From NCBI RefSeq assembly GCF_047345145.1, contig NZ_JBLFER010000001.1:310001-374000 (forward strand): DNA of 64,000 nucleotides, in the 5' to 3' direction. A program made the position numbers and the translations under genes. Positions 34,661-41,999 of this stretch are shown piece by piece (the first letter of the stretch is position 1; each line of letters begins with the position of its first letter). The stretch is from Maribacter_C sp047345145. GTDB taxonomy: Bacteria; Bacteroidota; Bacteroidia; Flavobacteriales; Flavobacteriaceae. The notes beneath the pieces were generated by a model. That model ran no database searches. It was not told the DNA's origin and was given only the letters and a program-made list of their open reading frames with translations.

Positions 34661-35521
34661 TTGAACGCAAAAAATCCGCACTTTTCACACTTGCTTGAGA
34701 TCAATCTGGCAATGTTATTTATAAGCACTTCGGGCGCTTTGGGTAGGTACATTCTATTGTCTGTTCCTGTTACCATTGCTACTAGAGCTATTTTGTCCTT
34801 TGGTATTCTATTGTTGTACTGTAAGTTCAAAGGATTTTCCTTAAAAGTTGAAGATAAGGACCTTCCGATGGTTATTTTTGCCGGATTCCTAATGGGGCTA
34901 CATTGGATTACCTATTTCTACGCCCTACAGATGTCAAACGTCGCTATTGGAATGCTTTCTTTGTTTACTTATCCTGTCTGGACGGCCTTATTAGAACCTG
35001 TTGTGTTGAAAACAAAATTTCAAAAGATTCATCTGCTTTTGGGTGCTTTGGTTTTATGTGGGATTTACTTTTTGATTCCAGATTTTAATTTAGAGAATTC
35101 ATATACCATTGCCATTGGAATGGGTGTTTTTTCTGCATTGGTTTATGCTTTTCGGAATTTGATTATGAAACCCAAGGTGGGGAAATACAATGGTTCTTTA
35201 TTAATGTCTTACCAAACGGGAATTGTAGGTGTTATGCTATTACCGGCATTATTTTTCACCAATCTTAATGAAGTCTTATCACAATGGGAAGCACTGGTAA
35301 CACTAGCCTTACTGACAACTGCAATTGGTCATACGCTATTTCTTTTGAGTTTGAAACACTTTACCGTTACTACAGCGAGTATACTGAGCAGTGCGCAACC
35401 CGTATATGGTATAATCATCGGAATGATTTTCCTCTCCGAATTCCCATCATGGTCGACAGTTTTTGGGGGAGTTCTGATTTTGACAGCTGTGGTTGTAGAA
35501 AGTGTTCGAACGTACCGATAA
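34661..35521 (+). CDS. EamA/DMT-family transporter
   Basis: TTG at 34661 is taken as start because it lies 3 bp after the preceding stop and keeps the first membrane helix whole; the next ATG (34712) would cut it. The 286-aa protein has ten membrane helices in two EamA halves (about 12-140 and 150-285), with the 'GFLMGLHWITYFYALQMSNVAIGML' and 'LLTTAIGHTLFLLSLKHFTVTTASILSSAQPVYGIIIG' ends of each half. It is a drug/metabolite-type exporter or importer in the inner membrane; substrate is unknown. It is convergent with the amidohydrolase gene with a 10-bp gap. Confidence 0.92.
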   Translation: MNAKNPHFSHLLEINLAMLFISTSGALGRYILLSVPVTIATRAILSFGILLLYCKFKGFSLKVEDKDLPMVIFAGFLMGLHWITYFYALQMSNVAIGMLSLFTYPVWTALLEPVVLKTKFQKIHLLLGALVLCGIYFLIPDFNLENSYTIAIGMGVFSALVYAFRNLIMKPKVGKYNGSLLMSYQTGIVGVMLLPALFFTNLNEVLSQWEALVTLALLTTAIGHTLFLLSLKHFTVTTASILSSAQPVYGIIIGMIFLSEFPSWSTVFGGVLILTAVVVESVRTYR

Positions 35522-35531
35522 ACTTATGTTT

Positions 35532-37259
35532 TTATTCTTTTTTGCTGTAAACAACCTCACCATTAAAGATGGTCATTTCTACCTCGGTTTCTAAGAGTTT
35601 ATCTTCTTCTACGGTCATCAAATCTTGATTGTAGATTGTGAAATCAGCAAGTTTACCTACAGAAATAGAGCCCTTGATGTTTTCTTCAAAAGCTCCATAG
35701 GCGGCATCTAAAGTATAAGATCTTAAAGCTTGGGCCCGAGTCATTTTTTGTTCTGGTTCAAAACCGCCTTCAGGTAAACCCTTTAAAGTTTTACGGCTTA
35801 CACTGGCATAGAAGCTTGCGATTGGATTTAGTGGTTCTACAGGAACGTCGGTGCCGTTTACAACTGGAATACCACTTTTTAATAAGTCTTGCCACATATA
35901 AGCACCTTCTTTGATTCGTTTCTCTCCCAAACGGTCAATCGCCCAAGGCCTATCAGATGACAAGTGTACGGCCTGCATAGCCGGAATAACCCCAAGTCCG
36001 GCAAAGCGTGGAATATCATCAGGATGCAAATGTTGTGCGTGCTCTATACGAAACCGATGGTCTGTTTTTAAGTCAGGTAGTTCTGTAAAAGCTGCTTCAT
36101 AACGATCTAGAATTTCTTTGTTAGCACGATCGCCGATAGCATGAGCGCAAACTTGAAAACCATTTCGTAATCCATTTAGAGCGGTTTCTTTGACAACTTC
36201 CATGGGAAGTGTTTCATGTCCGAAATGTCCTGGTCGGTCAGTATATGATTCTAATAGCCAAGCACCACGGGAACCTAAAGCCCCATCACAGTTTAGTTTT
36301 ATCGATCGAATCGTCAAAAGGTTATCTGGATCGACCATGGGGCCTTTTTTGTACCACTCCTCAATCAATTCCGGGTCCCATCCGGTAAGCATGGCATACA
36401 AACGCACATTGAGTTTGTTTTCTGCTTTCATTTGTTCGTAGAGAGCAATGGTTTCTTTTCCTATGCCAGCATCATGAAAACCGGTAATACCATGTCTATG
36501 GCAAGCTGCCACTGCTAGTTCAAATGCTTTTCTGTCTTTTTCTGGAGTGTTCTCGGGAATATGCTTTCGAATTAAGCTTTGGGCACGCTCATTAAAAATA
36601 CCAGTGGGTTGGCCTAGTTTATCACGCATGACTTCGCCACCTTCTACTTCAAGTTTGTCAATTCCATCTTTCGCTAGTACTTGCAAGCCTGCAATTTCCA
36701 TTGCTCTCGCATTAGCGAAACCTGCATGGCCACTGGCATGACTCAAGTACACCGGATTATCAGGAGAAACCTGACTTAATTTGTAATGTGTTTGAAAACC
36801 ATTAATAGCATCTTCAGGCAGCGCATCCCATTTGCTTTGATGCCATCCTCTTCCTAGAATCCATTCGCCTGGTTCAGCTGTTTTGACAGCTTCAGCGACG
36901 ATATCTACAATTTCTTGATAGCTGGTGGTATTGATTAAATCGACGTTCAATTCATTATAACCCAGACCCATAAAATGTCCATGCCCTTCAATTAAACCGG
37001 GGGTCATGGTTTTGCCTTGTAAATCGATGATTTCAGTTTCCTCAGTTTTATAGGCTTCAGCTTCTACCAGACTTCCTGCAAAAAGAATGGTATAACCTTT
37101 TGTAGCTACGGCTTCCACTGTAGTTCGGGTTGAGTCCACCGTATAAATGGGACCTCCATGAATTAATAAGGTAGCGGATGTTTTCTTTGGATTTGAACAG
37201 GAACATAAAATAAGAAGCCCTAGGAATAGGGCATATAAGCTGGAAATTCGTAATTGCAT
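35532..37259 (-). CDS. YtcJ-like amidohydrolase lipoprotein
   Basis: A 575-aa protein with a lipoprotein signal (LCSCSNP, Cys21) and the amidohydrolase 3 fold of the YtcJ group: 'GKTMTPGLIEGHGHFMGLGY' (metal-binding HxH), 'GRGWHQSKWD', 'FHDAGIG', 'LNCDGALGSRGAWLLESY' and 'HAIGDRANKEILDRYE' with a metal His, then 'EHAQHL' and 'NGTDVPVEPLNP'. It should hydrolyse an amide or cyclic imide outside the cytoplasm; substrate is unknown. The length is normal for the group. It is monocistronic, followed by a structured spacer upstream of its start (37341-37448). Confidence 0.93.
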   Translation of the reverse strand: MQLRISSLYALFLGLLILCSCSNPKKTSATLLIHGGPIYTVDSTRTTVEAVATKGYTILFAGSLVEAEAYKTEETEIIDLQGKTMTPGLIEGHGHFMGLGYNELNVDLINTTSYQEIVDIVAEAVKTAEPGEWILGRGWHQSKWDALPEDAINGFQTHYKLSQVSPDNPVYLSHASGHAGFANARAMEIAGLQVLAKDGIDKLEVEGGEVMRDKLGQPTGIFNERAQSLIRKHIPENTPEKDRKAFELAVAACHRHGITGFHDAGIGKETIALYEQMKAENKLNVRLYAMLTGWDPELIEEWYKKGPMVDPDNLLTIRSIKLNCDGALGSRGAWLLESYTDRPGHFGHETLPMEVVKETALNGLRNGFQVCAHAIGDRANKEILDRYEAAFTELPDLKTDHRFRIEHAQHLHPDDIPRFAGLGVIPAMQAVHLSSDRPWAIDRLGEKRIKEGAYMWQDLLKSGIPVVNGTDVPVEPLNPIASFYASVSRKTLKGLPEGGFEPEQKMTRAQALRSYTLDAAYGAFEENIKGSISVGKLADFTIYNQDLMTVEEDKLLETEVEMTIFNGEVVYSKKE

Positions 37260-37340
37260 GTGTATTCGGTTTTAGGAATGCCTGAATTTACGATTTTAAA
37301 AATGTATTGGAAAGTTAGTTCGGGTTTTGAGTAACGTCTA

Positions 37341-37448
37341 GGCTATGAGTAGTTACGTGGGTTAACACTTAACTTGGCAAGTACAGACCAAGTTGGAAAT
37401 TCCGCAGGAATTTCCAAAGTAGGCAAGAACCAGCAATTACTTATAGCC
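37341..37448. repeat. structured intergenic element with nested inverted repeats
   Basis: Outer arms ggctatgagtagttac and gcaattacttatagcc pair with three mismatches out of 16. Inside are CTTGG/CCAAG arms (37373-37377, 37388-37392) and an 11-bp perfect stem ttggaaattcc / ggaatttccaa with a 3-nt loop (37393-37417). It lies in the 199-bp gap between the amidohydrolase and the serine hydrolase genes. I recall very similar spacers ('tgagtagtta..gtgggttaaca') in other flavobacterial genomes, so an interspersed repeat is likely, but only one copy is seen here. Confidence 0.6.
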
Positions 37449-37458
37449 ATTGTTGTGC

Positions 37459-38568
37459 CTAGTTGCTCCTGTTAATATATCTAAAAAGGTCGAATCCAAA
37501 ATCATAAACTTCATTTGCGTTATTGAATTGAATCATACCCCATTTTTTATCCTTGTCAAATAGAAAAAGGGCATTAAACCCATCATTATTCCCTTCATGT
37601 CCTAAGACTACATGGTTGGAAATATCATACTTGGCAAAACCTAGGGTCCACCCAATAGCACCTTCTTCTGATAAGATAGTTGGGGCAGTTGATACATTGA
37701 TTTCCTCTTTTAACAGGGCTATGGAAGTATTTTCTGAAAGTAGTTTATCTCCCATAATAGCCATCAACCATTTTGCGAATTCTTTAGATTCGGTATGTAA
37801 GGCAGAAGCGGTATTAAATTCCTTAGCTGCCCAGTAATTTTTTTCATTTTTTATACCATTGAAATGGGGATAAGCCTTATTATTTCTGTTGTATTCATCT
37901 TGGACAAACTTAGTGTGAATCATTCCTAACGGTTGTGCGATGTGTTTCTGAAAATAACTTTCTAAACCCTGATAATCGGTTTGTAAAATTGATTCTACGA
38001 CTTTAACTAAGAATTGATACCCTTCTCCAGAATAACTAAAATCAGTTCCAGGTTCAAAAGATATAGTCAATTCCCCATTTCCTCGCCAATTTGGGAAACC
38101 TGTCGTATGAGATAACACCATTCTAGCCGTAACTTTTCGATATCTGTCATCATAATCAAAATTATCTCGAGCATCTTCATTAAGATAAGTATAGAGAGGT
38201 GTGTCCAAATCTAATTTTTTGTCTTCTACCAATAGCATTACCATTGAAGCGAATACAGGTTTTGAAGTCGAAGCAGCTTCGAAAATAGTCTCGCTGTTTA
38301 CGAGTTCTTTAGTTTCCAAGTTCGTATAGCCCAATGCATTGTGAAACACTAACTGCCCGTTATTAATAATGGCATAGGAAACCGCTGGAATGTTCATTTC
38401 TGACATTCTGTATTTTATATACGAATTTACTGAGTCAATTGACACTTCTTTGTTGTTTAAGTTTTGTACGGTTTTGACATCACTTTGCAACGAATTTTGT
38501 TTTGGCTTTTTATTGCAGCAAATCATTAATACCATTATTGGCAATAAGAGAATGTATTTAATTTTCAT
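37459..38568 (-). CDS. serine hydrolase, beta-lactamase/penicillin-binding family
   Basis: A 369-aa protein with a lipoprotein signal (MICC, Cys17/Cys18) and a class C beta-lactamase-like domain: SxxK motif Ser100-Thr-Ser-Lys103, the second motif Tyr179-Ser-Gly181, 'LSHTTGFPNW' and the C-terminal 'LGHEGNNDGFNALF' (HxG in place of KTG). It is more likely an esterase or D-aminopeptidase-type hydrolase than a resistance enzyme. It is probably membrane-anchored in the periplasm. It is monocistronic; its upstream spacer contains a 22-bp palindrome. Confidence 0.9.
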   Translation of the reverse strand: MKIKYILLLPIMVLMICCNKKPKQNSLQSDVKTVQNLNNKEVSIDSVNSYIKYRMSEMNIPAVSYAIINNGQLVFHNALGYTNLETKELVNSETIFEAASTSKPVFASMVMLLVEDKKLDLDTPLYTYLNEDARDNFDYDDRYRKVTARMVLSHTTGFPNWRGNGELTISFEPGTDFSYSGEGYQFLVKVVESILQTDYQGLESYFQKHIAQPLGMIHTKFVQDEYNRNNKAYPHFNGIKNEKNYWAAKEFNTASALHTESKEFAKWLMAIMGDKLLSENTSIALLKEEINVSTAPTILSEEGAIGWTLGFAKYDISNHVVLGHEGNNDGFNALFLFDKDKKWGMIQFNNANEVYDFGFDLFRYINRSN

Positions 38569-38653
38569 TGAAGTATTGTTTTATTCTTTAAGGACAAAAT
38601 CAAAATTAAATTGTTACAGTATGTTTCGAGTTCAATTAGGCACAACAATTGCC

Positions 38654-38675
38654 TAAGAGTACCTAGGTACTCTTA
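38654..38675. other. 22-bp perfect palindrome
   Basis: taagagtacctaggtact plus its matching end forms a perfect self-complementary 22-mer in the 129-bp gap between the DUF4252 and serine-hydrolase genes. On the plus strand it is followed by TATCTTTTTT, but no plus-strand gene ends here. It may be a terminator for the DUF4252 transcript or a protein-binding site. Confidence 0.4.
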
Positions 38676-38697
38676 TATCTTTTTTACCCGTAATTAT

Positions 38698-39252
38698 CTA
38701 ATTCTCCTTATTCTCTTCCTTTACCTGATTGATACCTGGTGTACTTCCCATGTTAAATTGGTTGATGAGTCCATCGCCTAGTTTTTGGAAGTCTTCGTTT
38801 TTTGCCATTTCACGCACTTTTACAGGGTCAAAATTGCCATTGAAATAGAGGAAAGAACCTCGTGTAGTATTGTTGTTGTAAATCAAAATCTCTTTGACGG
38901 CGTCTCGCTTTTCACGAATAGAGACTACGTTGCGTTTTTGATTGTCATTCTTACGGTAGACTTCGATAAAGGAGCTGCCCGTCATGTTGTTCATTGAATT
39001 GTTTAAGAATTTTGTACGTTCGGGAGTAGCGCTTGGAAACTGCATATAACGCAAGTCTTTGGTGTTACCAATAAGAGAATTCATTTCGGGGGAAATGTTT
39101 CCAAGAAGTGAAAGCATAAATCGAGGTACTCGAACGGCGGTTACCTGGTCGTCGTTTTTATGTGCTTCGTAAAAGGAGTCGATAGAGTTGTAACTTCCGC
39201 AGGAAGAAAGTAAAATAAGGCTCAATAAAAAAAGTGTTCTCTTAATCATCAT
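38698..39252 (-). CDS. DUF4252 lipoprotein
   Basis: A 184-aa lipoprotein (LLSSCGS, Cys18) with a single DUF4252 domain, recognised by 'SIDSFYEAHKNDDQVTAVRVPRFML' near the start and 'GSFLYFNGNFDPVKVREMAK' near the end. These exported proteins are common in flavobacteria, often near ECF sigma factor genes; none is present here. Function is unknown. It is monocistronic or follows the RluA-type gene with a 135-bp gap. Confidence 0.88.
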   Translation of the reverse strand: MMIKRTLFLLSLILLSSCGSYNSIDSFYEAHKNDDQVTAVRVPRFMLSLLGNISPEMNSLIGNTKDLRYMQFPSATPERTKFLNNSMNNMTGSSFIEVYRKNDNQKRNVVSIREKRDAVKEILIYNNNTTRGSFLYFNGNFDPVKVREMAKNEDFQKLGDGLINQFNMGSTPGINQVKEENKEN

Positions 39253-39387
39253 GTAGTGTTTTGGTTTCTAAATATAAGTATTTTATGAAGGCTTAAGAGC
39301 CTTCGGAATTTAACTTGAACTGGGTTTTTTGGAATTTGATATTTGTTCTTTGGAATTTTAATATGCTTTGATTTTCTCAAAGTATAT

Positions 39388-40086
39388 TTAGCAACAAGCA
39401 TTCCAAACTGAATCATGGGGTGGGGGAGCAACAAATTCAAGCATTTCCTTTTTTACAGGATGAACGAAAGAAAGGCTCCGCGCATGTAAATGAATGCTAC
39501 CATCTTTATTACTTCTGTCAAAACCATATTTTAAATCTCCCTTGATGGGACAACCAATCGCAGTCAATTGCGAACGGATTTGATGGTGCCGCCCCGTTTT
39601 TAAATCTACTTCGAGTAAATAAAAGTTATCTAACTTTTTGATGACTTTGTAGTCTAGAATTGCCTTTTTACTGTCCGGCACTTCTTTTTTATTGGCGTAC
39701 GATTTGTTTTGTTTTGGATTTCGCTTCATCCAATGCGTCAATGTATCCTCTTGCTTTTCGGGCATATTTTTGACCACCGCCCAATACGTTTTTTTTGCTG
39801 CCTTTTCGGCAAACAACTTATTCAAGCGAGGTAAGGCTTTTGAGGTTTTAGCAAAGACTACAATTCCTGAAGTAGGGCGATCCAAACGATGGGCAACTCC
39901 TAAGTAAACATTACCAGGTTTGTTGTACTTTTCTTTGATGTATTGTTTTACAATTTCGCTCAAGGGAAGATCTCCCGTTTTGTCTCCTTGTACAATATCA
40001 CCTGGGCGTTTGTTAATTACAATGAGGTGATTGTCTTCGTAGATTACTTGAAGATTTTTTGAAGTAGAATGTTTGTTATTTTTGAT
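39388..40086 (-). CDS. RluA-family pseudouridine synthase without canonical start codon
   Basis: The frame is open from a stop at 40102-40104 down to 39388. The first canonical start in it is TTG 39963, but clear family sequence lies upstream of that: 'NLQVIYEDNHLIVINKRPGD' and 'VQGDKTGD', up to about 40056. From 40056 to 40110 there is no ATG, GTG or TTG in any frame; I mark ATC 40086 only as the nearest possible non-standard start. The rest is normal: 'GVAHRLDRPTSGIVVFAKT' with the catalytic Asp, 'LKTGRHHQIRSQL' and a C-terminal 'HLHARSLSFVHP'. It modifies uridine in rRNA or tRNA. The lost start directly adjoins the inverted repeat of the four-helix-bundle element, so it may be damaged. Confidence 0.75.
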   Translation of the reverse strand: MKNNKHSTSKNLQVIYEDNHLIVINKRPGDIVQGDKTGDLPLSEIVKQYIKEKYNKPGNVYLGVAHRLDRPTSGIVVFAKTSKALPRLNKLFAEKAAKKTYWAVVKNMPEKQEDTLTHWMKRNPKQNKSYANKKEVPDSKKAILDYKVIKKLDNFYLLEVDLKTGRHHQIRSQLTAIGCPIKGDLKYGFDRSNKDGSIHLHARSLSFVHPVKKEMLEFVAPPPHDSVWNACC

Positions 40087-40088
40087 TG

Positions 40089-40506
40089 TTAGATTTTTAG
40101 ATTATTGGATTATTTGAGTGTGGCCTTAAATTTAGAAGTCATTTTTACAATCTTGTTTAGTTTTTGACTTAATTCAGCCAACTGATTATCAGATATGAAC
40201 CCTAGGTCATTGGCGATAAGTAATTGTGTTTCAATTTCATACAATGACCCTACAGCAATTTCTAAAAATCTACTGAAATCTTTGTTTGATTTTCTGGAAG
40301 AGCCCTCCGCAATATTTGAAGGAATGGATACCGAAGCGCGCCGCAGTTGATTGGTCAATCCAAATTTTTCCTCATCAGGAAAAGTGGAAGTAGATTCATA
40401 AATATCAGAACAGTACACTCGACTTAATTTCCAAATTTCCAAGTCTCTAAATCGATGTGCCATAAAACTCTAATAATCCAACAATCCAATAGTCTAAAAG
40501 TCCAAA
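40089..40506. mobile_element. candidate four-helix-bundle cassette with terminal inverted repeats
   Basis: The element consists of the four-helix-bundle gene (40110-40463) between arms at 40089-40119 and 40468-40506. These match as an inverted repeat at 27 of 31 positions apart from one 8-nt insertion in the right arm (core tctaa/ttaga, taatccaa units). The right arm ends next to the lspA stop codon and the left arm next to the RluA-type frame. 23S rRNA intervening sequences with the same protein have this build: an ORF inside a long terminal stem. Mobility is inferred, not shown. Confidence 0.55.
40110..40463 (-). CDS. four-helix-bundle protein (23S rRNA intervening-sequence protein type)
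   Basis: A 117-aa protein of the TIGR02436 type, recognised by 'FRDLEIWKLSRVYCSDIY', 'LTNQLRRASVSIPSNIAEG' and 'DFSRFLEIAVGSLYEIETQL'. The family forms small four-helix bundles and is encoded within rRNA intervening sequences and, in Bacteroidota, at many intergenic sites; a related fold (Avd) serves diversity-generating retroelements. Its own function is not known. Stop codon and start codon lie against terminal inverted repeats that enclose the gene, and it sits between lspA and the RluA-type gene, which would otherwise be neighbours. No rRNA is near. Confidence 0.92.
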   Translation of the reverse strand: MAHRFRDLEIWKLSRVYCSDIYESTSTFPDEEKFGLTNQLRRASVSIPSNIAEGSSRKSNKDFSRFLEIAVGSLYEIETQLLIANDLGFISDNQLAELSQKLNKIVKMTSKFKATLK

Positions 40507-40507
40507 T

Positions 40508-41014
40508 TTATAATTCCAATTTACGGTACCGGATACTAAGAAATAGAATTAATATAACTCCCATGGTAACAGAAACGTCAGCCATATTGAAAATACCTGT
40601 TTTAAAATATCCACCTAGATCAATATGGAAAAAGTCGGTTACTTCACCGTAAGCAATACGATCAATGAGGTTTCCAATACCTCCTCCAATAACACAGGCA
40701 AAAGCAAAAACCAACCATTTATTCATATCTGATCTGCGTAAAATTCTAAAAAGCAGTACTAACAATACCAAGACAGGTAAAGCTTGAAGAAAAATGAGTT
40801 TTAAAATAGGGGAGAGTTCTGAGCCAAAACCTAACATCGCTCCGCTATTTTCTACCTTTGTTAAAATGAAGTTTTTGCCAACTAATTCTATCTGTTCGCT
40901 CGCGTCGATGTTATTGCGAACCATGTTTTTTGAAACCTGATCACAACCAATATTCAATAGTACTAAAGCGATTATGGCAATTTTCTGAATCATATTAGTA
41001 TTGTTCATCGTCAT
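40508..41014 (-). CDS. lspA: lipoprotein signal peptidase (signal peptidase II)
   Basis: A 168-aa inner-membrane aspartic protease that removes the signal peptide from prolipoproteins after lipidation. This fits the many lipoproteins in the window. It has four membrane helices and the conserved 'GGIGNLIDR' (catalytic Asp118) and 'FNMADV' (Asp146) motifs, plus 'CDQVSKN' near the start. With the ATG at 41014 it overlaps panB by 20 bp; a third Met (ATG 40993) begins just past the panB stop and is also possible. It is co-transcribed after panB, and is followed by the four-helix-bundle cassette. Confidence 0.95.
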   Translation of the reverse strand: MTMNNTNMIQKIAIIALVLLNIGCDQVSKNMVRNNIDASEQIELVGKNFILTKVENSGAMLGFGSELSPILKLIFLQALPVLVLLVLLFRILRRSDMNKWLVFAFACVIGGGIGNLIDRIAYGEVTDFFHIDLGGYFKTGIFNMADVSVTMGVILILFLSIRYRKLEL

Positions 41015-41813
41015 TTGGAAAGTCCCGACTTTTTACATCAGCAACATACTGCCCGATAGCAGTTCCCATTTCTTCGTATAAGTTCATATACCTTCTTAAA
41101 AATCTAGGATTGAACTCATGCGTCATTCCTAAAAGGTCGTGAATAACTAATACTTGACCGTCTGCGTGTTTACCTCCTCCGATTCCGATTGTGGGAATTG
41201 AGATACTATCGGATACCTCTTTAGTCAATTCTGCGGGAATCTTTTCTAATACCATTCCGAAGCATCCTAATTTTTCTAAGAGTTTAGCATCTTCCTTGAG
41301 TTGTTCAGCTTCTTCCTCTTCTTTGGCGCGAACGGTATAGGTTCCAAATTTATAGATGGATTGTGGGGTTAGACCTAAATGCCCCATAACGGGTATACCT
41401 GCTGCTAAAATCCGCTTAACAGATTCTTTTATTTCCACACCACCTTCAACTTTAATGGCATGTGCGCCACTTTCTTTCATGATGCGAATGGCAGAGCGCA
41501 AAGCTTCTTTAGGATCACTTTGATAACTGCCAAAAGGAATATCAACCACCACCAAAGCGCGATTAACGGCCCGAACAACAGATTGTGCGTGATATATCAT
41601 CTGATCAAGGGTAATGGGTAACGTAGTCTCATGACCAGCCATTACATTACTTGCGGAATCACCAACTAATATCACATCTACATTGGCAGCATCTACAATT
41701 TTTGCCATGGAGTAATCGTAAGCGGTAAGCATGGAGATTTTCTCTCCATTTTTCTTCATTTCTACAAGGGATTTTACGGTAACCCTTTTATACTCTTTCT
41801 TGGCAGTCGACAT
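40995..41813 (-). CDS. panB: 3-methyl-2-oxobutanoate hydroxymethyltransferase
   Basis: A 272-aa cytoplasmic enzyme making ketopantoate from 2-oxoisovalerate and methylene-tetrahydrofolate, first step of pantothenate and CoA synthesis. Hallmarks: 'KISMLTAYDYSMAKIVDAA', 'LVGDSASNVMAGHETTLPITLDQM', 'VVDIPFGSYQ', 'AIKVEGG', 'GIPVMGHLGLTPQS', 'IPTIGIGGG' and 'DGQVLVIHDLLGM'. Length is normal. panC and panD are not adjacent. It heads a transcript with lspA (20-bp overlap). Confidence 0.98.
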   Translation of the reverse strand: MSTAKKEYKRVTVKSLVEMKKNGEKISMLTAYDYSMAKIVDAANVDVILVGDSASNVMAGHETTLPITLDQMIYHAQSVVRAVNRALVVVDIPFGSYQSDPKEALRSAIRIMKESGAHAIKVEGGVEIKESVKRILAAGIPVMGHLGLTPQSIYKFGTYTVRAKEEEEAEQLKEDAKLLEKLGCFGMVLEKIPAELTKEVSDSISIPTIGIGGGKHADGQVLVIHDLLGMTHEFNPRFLRRYMNLYEEMGTAIGQYVADVKSRDFPNDDEQY

Positions 41814-41942
41814 TTGTGCTTTGTAATGTTTAGTTCAGGGATAAATGTAAGGAGATTTCCTCAGAATGTTGAAGTATTAGATTTTTCGATTTCTACAATA
41901 TTTGATATTTCTTTTGTTTTCAAGAAAATTAAGCCACAGCTA

Positions 41943-41971
41943 ATTTGAGCTTACTTCTGGTAAGCTCAAAT
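41943..41971. terminator. hairpin after Gfo/Idh/MocA gene
   Basis: Perfect 11-bp stem atttgagctta / taagctcaaat with a 7-nt loop, 29 bp past the stop codon of the oxidoreductase gene, without a clear T run on either strand. Probably a weak terminator or a stability stem. Confidence 0.5.
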
Positions 41972-41999
41972 AGTTCTGGCATTCAAGATGTAAGTCCAA

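Noticed and set aside
38636..38656. Possible remnant of the 37341-37448 repeat (aggcacaacaattgcct)
   Set aside because: Resembles the cacaacaatggc end of that element for about 10 bp only; too short to support a copy.
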